A DNA stretch of 64,000 nucleotides from Nocardia vulneris. Its GTDB lineage: Bacteria; Actinomycetota; Actinomycetes; Mycobacteriales; Mycobacteriaceae. Under the pieces are notes generated by a model that worked only from the letters and a program-made list of their open reading frames with translations, was not told where the DNA came from and ran no database searches. The stretch lies in the NCBI RefSeq assembly GCF_001613425.1, contig NZ_BDCI01000048.1, positions 62,001-126,000 of the forward strand. The letters are read 5' to 3'. Below are positions 53,516 to 62,508 of this stretch, piece after piece. Positions within the stretch are counted from its first letter, which is position 1. The number at the start of each line of letters is the position of its first letter. Both the position numbers and the translations under genes were made by a program.

Positions 53516-54718
53516 ATGAGCGCGGCAATCGACGAGGGGGTGCAGAGGGAAGCTGCCGCACCGGGGCGCACCGCCCGGGCCACGATACTGGCCGCCGCGA
53601 TGCTGACCGTGATGGCGCCGGCCGTCATCGCGCCGAGCCTGCCCGCCATGCGCGAGGTCTTCGCGGGAGTGGCCGGGGCGGACGTCCTGGTGCGGCTGGT
53701 GCTGACCATCACGTCACTGGCCATCGGCATCACGGCGCCGCTGGCGGGGATGACCGCCGACCGGATCGGACGTAAACCGCTGCTGGTCGGGAGTCTGGCA
53801 CTGTTCGCGGTAGCGGGCGCGGCCGGTTTCTTCGTCGACACCCTCGGCGTGCTACTGGTGACCCGGGCACTGGTCGGCGTCGCGGTCGGCGGCATCATGA
53901 CGGCGGTCAGCGCCACCATCACCGACTGGTTCGACGGCCCGAAGCGAGCCTCTTTCCTAGGGCTGCAACAGGCTTTCGCCAGTATCGGCGGCGTGGTGTT
54001 CCTGCCGCTGGCGGGGCTGCTCGCCGCCTCGAACTGGAAGTCGCCGTTCTGGATCTATGCCGCCTCGATCGCCATCCTGCCGTTCGCGCTGTTCGCCTTG
54101 CGAGAGCAGCGGCGCGACCAGGCCTCCGGGCCGGTCGGCGTGGTCGAGACGGGTCTGCCGCGGCCGGGCATCTTCCGGCCGATCGCCGGACTGTACCTGC
54201 TCGCCTTCCTGGTGACGCTCGCCTTCTACATGGCGCCCACCCAGTTGCCGTTCCTGCTGGCGGAACTGGGCACGGGACCGGCCGTGGTCGGCGCGGTGAT
54301 CGCCGCGACCACCCTGAGCAGCGTCGCCGGCGCACTGGCCTTCTCGCCGCTGCGGGTGCGGTGGACGCCCAGTGTCGTCACCGCCGCCAGCGTCGCCCTG
54401 CTCGGTGCGGGGTGGGTGCTGGTCGGCACCGCGCATTCGGTGGCACAGGTGGTGGCGGGCCTGCTGGTGGGCGGCTTCGGCGTCGGTCTCGCGGTGCCCA
54501 ATCTGAATCTGCGCCTGAGCGATCTCGCCCCCGCCGCCACCCGCGGCCGCATCCTCAGCGGCTTGGTCACCGGAATCTTCCTGGGCCAGTTCGTCTCCCC
54601 ATTGATCCTCCAACCGCTCATCCGAGCCACCAGCATCGGCGGCGCGTTCCTCTGGACCGGCTTCGCCATGCTCGCGGGTGCCGCCCTGACGCTGCCCCTG
54701 ATCCGTAAAGCCAAGTAA
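53516..54718 (+). CDS. MFS drug/metabolite exporter
   Basis: 400 residues from ATG 53516 (GAGGAGGAA site; the frame is open to 53447). Twelve predicted helices; the family loop motif is present as GMTADRIGRKPLLVGSLALF. Similar to the Bmr/EmrD type of proton-driven exporters. It sits between the PKS cluster and the azole peptide cluster and could export either product. A Dabb-domain gene follows 37 bp later. Confidence 0.85.
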   Translation: MSAAIDEGVQREAAAPGRTARATILAAAMLTVMAPAVIAPSLPAMREVFAGVAGADVLVRLVLTITSLAIGITAPLAGMTADRIGRKPLLVGSLALFAVAGAAGFFVDTLGVLLVTRALVGVAVGGIMTAVSATITDWFDGPKRASFLGLQQAFASIGGVVFLPLAGLLAASNWKSPFWIYAASIAILPFALFALREQRRDQASGPVGVVETGLPRPGIFRPIAGLYLLAFLVTLAFYMAPTQLPFLLAELGTGPAVVGAVIAATTLSSVAGALAFSPLRVRWTPSVVTAASVALLGAGWVLVGTAHSVAQVVAGLLVGGFGVGLAVPNLNLRLSDLAPAATRGRILSGLVTGIFLGQFVSPLILQPLIRATSIGGAFLWTGFAMLAGAALTLPLIRKAK

Positions 54719-54755
54719 GACAACCGATTTCCCACCACAGAGAAAGCTGAAAGAA

Positions 54756-55175
54756 ATGATCTACCACGGTAACCGCTTCACCCTTCGCGCCGACGCCACC
54801 CCCGAGGCGGTCGAGGAAGCCCTCGAGAGCCTGCGCAACCAGGGCCGGGTCATCCCCTCGGTGAAGTCCTTCGTCGTCGGCCCCGACTTCGGTGGCGAAT
54901 ACCAGTGGGGCGCGGTGTTCGTCATCGAGGACCTGGCCGGCTACTGGGAGTACCTGATCCACCCCGCCCACCGCAACACCGACCGCGTCGGCCTGCCGCT
55001 GGTCGACAAGTTCGCCTCCTTCGACATCACCGACGACGCGGATCCGGAGATGGGGAAGAAGATCGCCGAACTGCACCAGCGCCGCTACGACAGCGACCCG
55101 GAGCTGACCAAGCTGGTCTCCGATCTCGGCGAATACAGCGGTAGCGCGGCACCCGGCGCGCACGGCGAGAAGTAG
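54756..55175 (+). CDS. Dabb (stress-responsive A/B barrel) domain protein
   Basis: 139 residues. IYHGNRFTLRADATPEAVEE, IPSVKSFVVGPDFGGEYQWG and YLIHPAHRNTDRVGLPLVDK match the dimeric alpha-beta barrel Dabb family. Some members are cyclases or monooxygenase-like enzymes in polyketide pathways, others are of unknown function. It is co-transcribed with the MFS gene and ends at a strong terminator. Confidence 0.82.
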   Translation: MIYHGNRFTLRADATPEAVEEALESLRNQGRVIPSVKSFVVGPDFGGEYQWGAVFVIEDLAGYWEYLIHPAHRNTDRVGLPLVDKFASFDITDDADPEMGKKIAELHQRRYDSDPELTKLVSDLGEYSGSAAPGAHGEK

Positions 55176-55187
55176 TACTCGGGCCGG

Positions 55188-55220
55188 AGCCCCTGGCGGA
55201 CATATTGTCCGTCAGGGGCT
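55188..55220. terminator. Bidirectional intrinsic terminator
   Basis: AGCCCCTGGCGGAC (55188-55201) pairs with GTCCGTCAGGGGCT (55207-55220) with one G-T wobble, followed by TTTCG. It separates the Dabb gene from the convergent SagB-type gene whose stop lies inside the hairpin. Confidence 0.8.
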
Positions 55221-56672
55221 TTCGCGTTGTCCAGCCGTGTCTGCGGTGCTGCACCCGTCCGGGTGGATTCGGTGTTCCAGTGTCGAAACCGCGCGGGGGA
55301 CGCCGATCAGCAGTGCGGCGAGCGCGGTCCGGGTGCCCGCGAGATCGGCCGTGAAATCAGGCGTTTCGCCGGAGTGGATGCGTGCGGCCAGACCGAGTGC
55401 GGCAGCGGCGAGTGCCCCGCGTTGCAGGACCACGCCCGCATCGGCTTGCACTGTTCGATACCAGCGTGCTCCGGTACCCGCGGGCAGGTCACCGACCGGC
55501 AGCAGGACCGCGGCGGCCTCGCCCACGATCGGGTGGCACCGGACCGAATCGGCTATGCCGGAGGTGATTTCGACGAGGGCATGGCGCGCCGGGTGGTAGC
55601 GGTACATGCCCGTTGCGATCCCGTCGACGCGGGCGACAACGCAGTACAGCGCGGCACCGCGGCCGAATCCGGCCCAGCCGTCGGCGGCCGCACCGATCAG
55701 TCCGGCCAGCCGGGTCGATTCGATGGGACGTGGACGGAACCCGTCGGCAGGGGAGGAGCGGCCCACTATGCCCGCGTCGACAGCCACTCGTAGCCGGGGC
55801 AGCGGTAGTTCGCGCCCGGCCTCCATCGGATATGGCACCGAGTCCTCGGGCAGCACACCCGGATCGGTGTGCAAGGCAGCCATGGCGGGAAGTTTGTCGG
55901 TGATCGCGGGGGTTCGTTCCGCGGCGACCGGCGGGGCCACGGTGATCAGCTCACGGTAGGTCGGGGCGTTCGCCGCCGCGGTGTCCTGGCCGACGAACAT
56001 CATCGCCAGGGCGGCTTCCGCGCGCGGATCGAGATCGAGCAGTTCGTGCACCTGGTCGTCGCCGAAATGCAGGCGCGTGTCCACGGTACTGCCGAGACGC
56101 GCGGCCACCGCTGCCGCTTGGGCGGCCAGCACGCCGATTTCCTGTGTCTGCAACCGGTATCCGAACTCGCCGTATTTGAATCCGTTGCGCCAGAACCGTG
56201 CCGTGAGCACGAGCACTGCGGCGGGAAGGGGACTGGGGGCGTCGGAAACCAGTGCGGCCAAGGCTGCTCGGTGATCACCCGGCCGCAGTCGCTCGAGGCA
56301 GTGGTGTGCCGGATCATAGTGGTAGAGGCCGGGTTCGGGTGATGGCACGGCGACGTAGGCGGCCAGCGGATACAGCGCGCCGCCCGACGGCGCGGACCTG
56401 CCGTGCTGGACCTTGAACGCGCCGGGGGTGGGTACGCCGTCGTGATCGAGTACCGGGGTCCACATCAAGCGCGTGATACCGCACATGTCCAGCAGAAGGG
56501 CACCGAGCAGCGAGGTAGCGGCCGCTTCGTCGCCCCACGGCAGTTCGATGCGGGCGGCGTCGGGATAGCGTTTGTACCGTGCGGGGGCGGCGTTCCAGTC
56601 GATCGGCCCGCGGGCGGGACTGCGGCCGCGGTCCAGGAACCTGGTCAGCGCGGCACCGGTGTCGGCGTCCAT
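55212..56672 (-). CDS. SagB-type didomain azoline dehydrogenase
   Basis: 486 residues from ATG 56672; the long open frame further upstream is a shadow of the YcaO gene. Two nitroreductase-fold halves: the first (50-260) has RSAPSGGALYPLAAYVAVPS and FWRNGFKYGEFGYRLQTQEI, typical SagB signatures; the second (310-480) repeats the fold (GMYRYHPARHALVEI, VVLQRGALAAAALGLAARI). FMN-dependent SagB enzymes oxidise azolines in modified peptides to thiazoles and oxazoles. It lies 11 bp downstream of the YcaO gene in the same operon. Confidence 0.88.
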   Translation of the reverse strand: MDADTGAALTRFLDRGRSPARGPIDWNAAPARYKRYPDAARIELPWGDEAAATSLLGALLLDMCGITRLMWTPVLDHDGVPTPGAFKVQHGRSAPSGGALYPLAAYVAVPSPEPGLYHYDPAHHCLERLRPGDHRAALAALVSDAPSPLPAAVLVLTARFWRNGFKYGEFGYRLQTQEIGVLAAQAAAVAARLGSTVDTRLHFGDDQVHELLDLDPRAEAALAMMFVGQDTAAANAPTYRELITVAPPVAAERTPAITDKLPAMAALHTDPGVLPEDSVPYPMEAGRELPLPRLRVAVDAGIVGRSSPADGFRPRPIESTRLAGLIGAAADGWAGFGRGAALYCVVARVDGIATGMYRYHPARHALVEITSGIADSVRCHPIVGEAAAVLLPVGDLPAGTGARWYRTVQADAGVVLQRGALAAAALGLAARIHSGETPDFTADLAGTRTALAALLIGVPRAVSTLEHRIHPDGCSTADTAGQRESP

Positions 56673-56683
56673 GAACTGCTCCC

Positions 56684-58567
56684 TCACGGGAAGGGGTGCG
56701 GGTACGGATTGATCTCGTCCGCGCCGAGGTCGTGCTCGGAGTAGCCGAGCAGCCTTGGTGCCGTGCGGAGGCGCGGCAGGCCGTGGTCGCGCCGGTTCCG
56801 GTGCCCGAACGTCATCGGCACCGTGCCGGGCACGAGAACTTTGGCGCAGGCGAACCCGCCGGCCCGGTGCTCCGCCGAAGTCTGATCGACGATCAGGACA
56901 TCGAGATCGCACGCGCGATACCACTCGGCCAGGTACTCGAGATCTTGTGTGAGGTCGCCGAATTCGGGCCAGTCGGCGGCCGGTATCGGCTGCCGCGGTC
57001 CGCCGAGCGGGAGGAAACCCAGGCGCGGGAAGGCATCTGGATGGCCGTAGAGGGTGCTGTGATCGTCCATGTCGCCGACCCGGTCGCTGTCGGCCACCAT
57101 CTGGCCTGCCGACTCCGGATCGTAGCGGGTGACGAAGCCCTCCAGCATGGTGAGCATTTCCTGTATCCCGCTCAGCAACGCGTGCTCCGGGAACACGTGC
57201 GCGGCCGCCCCGCAGAGGGCCGTCGGCCTGTTCTTGCCAGGTTGCTGGTCGACGGCCATCAGCCAGAACGCCGGGACGCGCGTCTCGGTCGTGCAGTCGA
57301 ATGCCGCCACCTCGTAGCCGAATTCGTGCGCGACCAGATCGGCGAGCAACGGAATCCGCCGATCCGTCGCGGAATCCAGGTCCACGCGCGGTACCGGCAG
57401 CCGCGCGTACCAGGTGAGCAGGAACGCGTCCCGCTCGGTGACCTCCAGCAGCCCGTGCAAAGCCGCCTCGGCGAGCGAGCTCCCGACGGCGCAGCCGTTG
57501 GACGTCTCGTAGGCGAAACGGCGGTCGTGCACGCCGTAGTACGCCAGGCACTCCGGCACCAGCACGGCTGCGGCTCGCGTGCACGAATAGGCCCACACCC
57601 AAGGGATTTCCAGGTCCGGATGGTAGCGATGGAACCAGAATCCGGGGGCGTCGTAGCGGGCGTCGGAGTACAGGCCGAAGGCGCGGGGATCGATGGCTTC
57701 GCCCGCGACGTCGGTGTACGCGGCGCGGACGGTGGTGCGCCGACCGCGTGGACGTTGTCCGCCGAGCCGCTCGAGTGCCTCGGCCACCGCGGCCGCCTTG
57801 GTCGCGTCGACACCGAAGCCGCGACCGTACCCGTGGCTGCTCGCGGGGGACTGTTCGGATTCGATGGCGGCCCTGGACATCGGGGACGTCGCGGTGGTCC
57901 AGGTGCTGAGCTCGCGGATCATCCCGGTGTCCGCGTCGACGTAGATCCGCTGCAACTCGGGCAGCGCCGCGGTGAGGTCGCGGATGCGCAGGCCGCGCCG
58001 TCCGGCATTCGGCGCGAAGAGGTTTCGCGCGATCCCGGGGTCGTCGCCGGGGAGCTTCGCGCAGTCCGGGCACAGCGGATCGGCCATGATGGGATGGGTT
58101 GTCGTGACCGCGGTTGCCAGATCCAGGCTCCACTGGACGGAGTTCGGCGCACCTGCCAGTAGCTTTTCCACTTCGGCGACCGCCAGCGCCGCCGCGGCTG
58201 CTGCGGTGCTTGCCAAGAGCAGGGGTGCGGGTCGGCGTAGCAGATCCGCGCCGAATCGCTCGGACAGTGCCGCGCGTTGCGGCGCATCGATCCGGTTGTG
58301 CTCGCGTCGCCTGTCGGCACAGGTCGGGCACCCTGGGCGGCCCGGGAGGCGACCGGGTCCGACAAGGACGCGAGTGTGGTTCAGCCGCACCGGAAACCAT
58401 GGCACCGCTGACCCTGCCGTTGTCGACGCCGCAGTGTCATCGGCGACTACCAGTGCGTCGTACGGTGTTTCGTCGGTGGTGCGGACGCGGTGGCCGGTGG
58501 CCGTCACCGCCTCGCGCACCGCCGTGGCGAGCAGTCCCGTGCCGAGCACGGCGATGTCATGCGGCAT
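56684..58567 (-). CDS. YcaO cyclodehydratase (SagD/TOMM type)
   Basis: 627 residues; ATG 58567 overlaps the upstream gene by 11 bp. Residues 1-200 carry two CxxC pairs (Cys80/83 in GRPGCPTCADRR and Cys166/169 in PLCPDCAKLPG) that should bind zinc, like the C-terminal half of E1/ThiF proteins. The YcaO domain (210-627) has the ATP-binding AVAEALERLGG and LLEVTERDAFLLTW glutamates, and it ends ADEINPYPHPFP, the PxPxP tail essential for azoline-forming YcaOs. It uses ATP to cyclise Cys, Ser or Thr of the precursor. Confidence 0.93.
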   Translation of the reverse strand: MPHDIAVLGTGLLATAVREAVTATGHRVRTTDETPYDALVVADDTAASTTAGSAVPWFPVRLNHTRVLVGPGRLPGRPGCPTCADRRREHNRIDAPQRAALSERFGADLLRRPAPLLLASTAAAAAALAVAEVEKLLAGAPNSVQWSLDLATAVTTTHPIMADPLCPDCAKLPGDDPGIARNLFAPNAGRRGLRIRDLTAALPELQRIYVDADTGMIRELSTWTTATSPMSRAAIESEQSPASSHGYGRGFGVDATKAAAVAEALERLGGQRPRGRRTTVRAAYTDVAGEAIDPRAFGLYSDARYDAPGFWFHRYHPDLEIPWVWAYSCTRAAAVLVPECLAYYGVHDRRFAYETSNGCAVGSSLAEAALHGLLEVTERDAFLLTWYARLPVPRVDLDSATDRRIPLLADLVAHEFGYEVAAFDCTTETRVPAFWLMAVDQQPGKNRPTALCGAAAHVFPEHALLSGIQEMLTMLEGFVTRYDPESAGQMVADSDRVGDMDDHSTLYGHPDAFPRLGFLPLGGPRQPIPAADWPEFGDLTQDLEYLAEWYRACDLDVLIVDQTSAEHRAGGFACAKVLVPGTVPMTFGHRNRRDHGLPRLRTAPRLLGYSEHDLGADEINPYPHPFP

Positions 58568-60374
58568 CGAGCACCACCCGGACGCAGTGCACAAGGGCGA
58601 GTTCGTCGGCGAGTTCCACCGCGACAGCGGTGAATCCGGACTCGTGCAGGGCTTTGGCGAGGAGATCGGGGTTCTCGGACGTCCCCGCGGCTGCGGCGCA
58701 GGTGTCCGGATGTCCTTGCCAGGCCAGGAGAGCGCGCTCCAGCCCGCCGTGGAGGGCGTCGGGCGCGGTGGTCGCGCAACTCACGACTTCGTGACCGTGC
58801 GCCGTGCGCACCGCGTAGGCCGGGACGCCCAGGATGTCGCTCAGGTCCAGCACCGTCGTCTCGCCGCCGACCACGTCGAGCTGGTGCATGAGTCGAATCC
58901 CGTTGTCGTCGAGCGGTATTCGACCTTCCGTCAGCGGTGGCCGCGCTGTCCATTCCGCTCGACGCTCGATCAGCAGCGCCTCGCACTGCTGGCGCAGGCC
59001 CCATTCGAGGGCGTCCGATCGGGTGAGTCCGGCCGCGACACCGGTGGCCAGTGGATTCGCCCTGTCGCCCGCTGAGCGCACCGGCGGGGCGAGCGTTCGG
59101 CCGGTCACGAGATCGACGGCCGAGGTCGCCGGCGCGGTGAGCCAGGCGTGCACCGCCAGCGCGCGCAGCACCGTACGGGTGCGGGCAGTGTGCTGATCCG
59201 GACCCCACCCGGTCACGGAAGGGAGGGGATCCGAAGACGGGATCACCTGGGCCGGATCGGAGACGACCGCCCGGCAGAGCGAGAGTGGGAACTGCGGCAG
59301 ATCGCCCTCACCGAAGGTCGAGAGCACACCCGTGTGCTCGTCGACGAGCATCGCGGCCCTGGTGAGCAGTTCGTCGGGAGTTGCGGCGATCGGGTTGTCC
59401 TGTCGCGTGGGCGAGTGTGAATCATGTTCGGCGACAGCGTGCGTCGGCGTGATGCGATGCACCGTCATGTCCAAGGTGCGCAAATCTATGCGGGTCGCTC
59501 GCGGTCCGCCGGGTGTGGGTGCGGGCAGGGCGGCCAACCCGGTGCGATGGCGGAAGACGCCCAGCACCAGGTGTGCCGCCAGAATTGCGGGCACCGGTCC
59601 GGTCAGCCACTGGTTCGGGCCCTGAGCGGTTTCGCCTTTACGGTTGGCCCGCAGGCGTTTCCAGCACGAGGTGCCGGCGGGCGTACCGGCCTCGGTTATC
59701 CAGGCTTCCGCGCTGCCGAGCAGCAGCTGTGCGAGCGCCACATGCTCCGGGCAGCGCTGCGCGAACGACGTCAATTCCCCTGTGGTGTCCGCGATGTGCA
59801 GTACGACATCAGTGTCCCGCAAGTCCGGATCGGGGGTCAGGAAGACGCGTTGGTGCTCGTCCCGTCGCGCGGCGTCGACGGCGCGCAGCAACTCGGCCTC
59901 CTGCCTGACCATGCCGACGCGCACATTCGCCCACCCCGATCGCACCCCGGCCGCGACGACCGCGGTGACGACGCGCTCGGTGCCCGCCGAGCCGAGCACC
60001 GTCACCCGCGCCTGCCGGTGACGTTGGAACCGGTGTTCCGGTGCATCGATCGCGCAGGCGAGAAAGGCGATCTCCCGTGCGTAGATACGCAGTTCTGCCT
60101 CGGCAAGCTGGTGCGGTAGATCGCCCTGCGCGTCGGTCACGAATCCGTGCTCGTGCAGCGCCGTCACCATGCCCTCGACCGTCGAGCGCTGTGCGGCGGG
60201 TAGCGCGGCGGTCAGCTCGTCCAGTTCGAACGCGCCGTTCAGATACGGTTCGAGACGGCTGAGCCAGTCGAAAGCCCGGGCGCCGCGCAACGTGCGCGCG
60301 CCGCGATCACCGAACAGGTACACCCCGTCGGGACAGGCCACATACCGCACGGCCGGGTGCAAGCGTGGACGCAT
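58557..60374 (-). CDS. SagC/ocin-ThiF-like partner protein with RRE-type N-terminus
   Basis: 605 residues from ATG 60374 (AAAGGAG site). Residues 1-95 look like the winged-helix RiPP recognition element that binds the leader peptide. Residues 95-300 are an E1/ThiF-like Rossmann region (ARVTVLGSAGTERVVTAVVA, VVLHIADTTGELTSFAQRCP). Residues 300-605 hold a YcaO-like or related C-terminal region without recognisable ATP site. It would present the precursor to the YcaO protein. First gene of the minus-strand modification operon, divergent from the precursor. Confidence 0.82.
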   Translation of the reverse strand: MRPRLHPAVRYVACPDGVYLFGDRGARTLRGARAFDWLSRLEPYLNGAFELDELTAALPAAQRSTVEGMVTALHEHGFVTDAQGDLPHQLAEAELRIYAREIAFLACAIDAPEHRFQRHRQARVTVLGSAGTERVVTAVVAAGVRSGWANVRVGMVRQEAELLRAVDAARRDEHQRVFLTPDPDLRDTDVVLHIADTTGELTSFAQRCPEHVALAQLLLGSAEAWITEAGTPAGTSCWKRLRANRKGETAQGPNQWLTGPVPAILAAHLVLGVFRHRTGLAALPAPTPGGPRATRIDLRTLDMTVHRITPTHAVAEHDSHSPTRQDNPIAATPDELLTRAAMLVDEHTGVLSTFGEGDLPQFPLSLCRAVVSDPAQVIPSSDPLPSVTGWGPDQHTARTRTVLRALAVHAWLTAPATSAVDLVTGRTLAPPVRSAGDRANPLATGVAAGLTRSDALEWGLRQQCEALLIERRAEWTARPPLTEGRIPLDDNGIRLMHQLDVVGGETTVLDLSDILGVPAYAVRTAHGHEVVSCATTAPDALHGGLERALLAWQGHPDTCAAAAGTSENPDLLAKALHESGFTAVAVELADELALVHCVRVVLDAA

Positions 60375-60439
60375 ACCGGACTCCTTTCGCCTCCTCGAGC
60401 ACGATCACACGTACGCCGGTCACACCGACAGAGCACGAA

Positions 60440-60501
60440 TTCCCGAACGGACGGGAAATCTTCCCGGCCGCACTCGACCGGAGACCCGGGAATTCTTCCC
60501 G
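60440..60501. promoter_or_regulatory. Tandem inverted-repeat operators in the divergent promoter
   Basis: CGGGAAATCTTCCCG (60452-60466) and CGGGAATTCTTCCCG (60487-60501) are two 6-3-6 inverted repeats that differ at one base, centred 35 bp apart. An extra TTCCCG half-site is at 60440-60445. They lie between the SagC-like start (60374) and the precursor start (60592), so one regulator could control both directions. Confidence 0.7.
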
Positions 60502-60591
60502 GCCCCGCCGGGCGTGCTGCCCTGTCGGAAGGGAAAGCGCGGCAGGCATATTCGAAGTTCCTGCACAATCCATCCAGGAGAGGACCGGCAC

Positions 60592-60789
60592 ATGCCCATC
60601 ACCTCGGCGAATCTCGCCCTCGAATTACTGAATCTCGAACCCGAAAATCTGACCATGGCCGACGAGCGCTCGGCCCCGACCGGCCTGATCCCGCCCTGTG
60701 ACTGCTCCGCCTGTTGCACCTGCGGCTACTGCGTGTGCAGCACCTGCGGCCGCGACACGAGCAATCCCCTCGACGGGCTCGAAGCGTAA
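60592..60789 (+). CDS. Azole-type RiPP precursor peptide
   Basis: 65 residues from ATG 60592 with an AGGAG site. Leader of about 35 residues with an acidic, leucine-rich helix (LALELLNLEPENLTMADE). The core CDCSACCTCGYCVCSTCG holds Cys36, 38, 41, 42, 44, 47, 49 and 52 plus two Ser and two Thr, followed by a 13-residue tail RDTSNPLDGLEA. Dense Cys/Ser/Thr in a small protein beside YcaO and SagB genes is typical of a thiazole/oxazole-modified peptide. There is no lanthipeptide-type dehydratase nor pyridine synthase nearby, so a linear azol(in)e peptide is likelier than a thiopeptide. A metal-binding cysteine peptide is the alternative. Confidence 0.9.
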   Translation: MPITSANLALELLNLEPENLTMADERSAPTGLIPPCDCSACCTCGYCVCSTCGRDTSNPLDGLEA

Positions 60790-60804
60790 CGGTCTGTCGG
60801 AACG

Positions 60805-60833
60805 GATCCCCCGGTAGTTATGACCGGGGGATC
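60805..60833 (+). terminator. Hairpin terminator after the precursor
   Basis: GATCCCCCGGT (60805-60815) and ACCGGGGGATC (60823-60833) form a perfect 11-bp stem with a 7-nt loop. No T-tract follows, but GC-rich hairpins of this kind often terminate in actinomycetes. It separates the precursor from the convergent unknown genes. Confidence 0.65.
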
Positions 60834-60889
60834 ACGTCGATGGGGCGACTCGCCCCCTGCCTGCTGTCGTGATTCGAAGAAGGGAATGC

Positions 60890-62500
60890 TCAGTCCAGCG
60901 GAATGCGCCGGCCGTTGAGCAGGAGTTCGAAATTCGGAAGATCCTCGATACGGCCGGAATTGCGGGCTGCGGCGCGCGCGGCCTGCTCGAGGGCGGCGGC
61001 GGTCTCCGCCGTCACCGGACCGGGGTAGGTGATGTGCAACGTGACGCTCGCCGGGTCCTTCTTGATCACTCGTTCGTGGGTGTTCGGATCGATCGGGTCC
61101 GGGTCACGAGCCGGCTTGCGGGCTGAGCGATCGTTGGCGTCGCGCTCCATATCGCGCATGGCAGCGGTCACATGTTTGCGGACATTCGCCGGGGTGGCAT
61201 CGGCCTGCTGGAGGATTCTTTTGAGGCTGATCCATCGAGCGTGCGAAACCACTTTGTTGACGACCAGGATCCAGCCATTCTTGACGCGTTCGCGAGTGAT
61301 GAAGTATTCGGCGGTACCACCTTCGTACGCGTCATAGGCCCGGAAGTTCTCCGGTGCGCTGAGCGCGTTCGGATGATAAGCGCGCAGTACTGGGGCCTCG
61401 GCTTCTTTGCCCAATGAACTACCGGGCCGCACCGCCGTCGCACCGGCCGTGGCGGCCGCTGCCGTCCCGGCGCTCTGGGTTGTCGCCGCGGCTCCTGTCG
61501 AGGCCGATCCTGCGCCGATTCCGGGCCTGGGCACACCGGTTTTCCCGACCGTTGCCTCGGCGACCGCGATCTCGGTTGTCCCTTCCTCGGCGGCGATCGT
61601 CCGCGCGGCGGTCGCTGCTTCCGTCCGTATCGCCTGAGCTGTCAGCGCCTCCGACATGATCCAGACGTGTGCGGCCTGCTCACTCGCGATGGCCGGGACG
61701 GCCTGGCCCGTGCCACGCAAAGTACCCGCGATGAACACCGATCGCTGGGCGAATTGGCGCGTCGAGGCGGCCAGACGCCGCAGCATGGCCGAGGCGAGCC
61801 GTCCGCCGAGCTGGTATCCGAGCCGCCCCAGTCCCCATGCGATCGGCAGATAGTTGATAGGCCCCAATCCTTCCGAAACGATCGGGGTTTCGATCGCATC
61901 GATCCATGCGAGATCGGCGTCGTACAGCTCGATGAGTGAGGCAGATTTGACATTCACATAGCCGACGAGTGCACCGCTGTCGTCGGCTACGACGTGCCAA
62001 CCCACGGTCAGCGGCTTCGGCTTCGGCTCCGGCGGGGCAAGTGCCGCAGCCTGTTCCAGCGCACGGCGGGCAGCGCTCACCCGAGTGACTCCCTCTGGCG
62101 TGACCAGGCGTGCGAGGTAGTGCTGCGCCAACACGAAGGCACCGAGCGCAGCGGACCAGCCGTCGGCGGGCACCGGTGCCTCGGTGCGCAGGATCGCCTC
62201 CATCCGGCGAACCGTCGATTGCGCTGCACGGCATCTGGTTCCGATGACGAACGGAGCTTCGCTTTCTTGCCACTGGACCGCTTTGCTGTCCACGTCCGAA
62301 ACGTACTGGGTGAGCAGCCGATCCACGGCCAGCACGAGAGCGTGTGCTCTACGCCGTGCGGCGAGGGCTGCCGGTGTCGCGGCTGCAGTCGGAACACCTC
62401 CTCCCGCAAATACTTTCGCGGGATCGTCGAAGATGCCCCGGCTTTCGGTACCACGGGCACCGGTGGCCGTCGCGGCCCGTGCTCGCGTATCGCCCGACAC
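60890..62500 (-). CDS. Unknown Ala-rich protein, possibly structural
   Basis: 536 residues from GTG 62500; I do not recognise the family. Residues 1-200 are helical, 200-260 contain hydrophobic stretches (GPINYLPIAWGLGRLGYQLG) that could associate with a membrane, and 310-370 are a low-complexity Ala/Gly/Thr linker. The C-terminal 120 residues are alpha/beta (VTLHITYPGPVTAETAAALE). It is eight bases downstream of the next gene and co-transcribed with it. Confidence 0.55.
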   Translation of the reverse strand: MSGDTRARAATATGARGTESRGIFDDPAKVFAGGGVPTAAATPAALAARRRAHALVLAVDRLLTQYVSDVDSKAVQWQESEAPFVIGTRCRAAQSTVRRMEAILRTEAPVPADGWSAALGAFVLAQHYLARLVTPEGVTRVSAARRALEQAAALAPPEPKPKPLTVGWHVVADDSGALVGYVNVKSASLIELYDADLAWIDAIETPIVSEGLGPINYLPIAWGLGRLGYQLGGRLASAMLRRLAASTRQFAQRSVFIAGTLRGTGQAVPAIASEQAAHVWIMSEALTAQAIRTEAATAARTIAAEEGTTEIAVAEATVGKTGVPRPGIGAGSASTGAAATTQSAGTAAAATAGATAVRPGSSLGKEAEAPVLRAYHPNALSAPENFRAYDAYEGGTAEYFITRERVKNGWILVVNKVVSHARWISLKRILQQADATPANVRKHVTAAMRDMERDANDRSARKPARDPDPIDPNTHERVIKKDPASVTLHITYPGPVTAETAAALEQAARAAARNSGRIEDLPNFELLLNGRRIPLD

Positions 62501-62508
62501 GGCCGGAC

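Noticed and set aside
56673..58400. Upstream extension of the SagB-type frame (total 1062 codons)
   Set aside because: The extension is the YcaO gene in another frame; a proper ATG with the family N-terminus occurs at 56672.
60592..60789. Thiopeptide assignment for the precursor
   Set aside because: No lanthipeptide-type dehydratases or pyridine-forming synthase are seen, and the core has only two Ser and two Thr.
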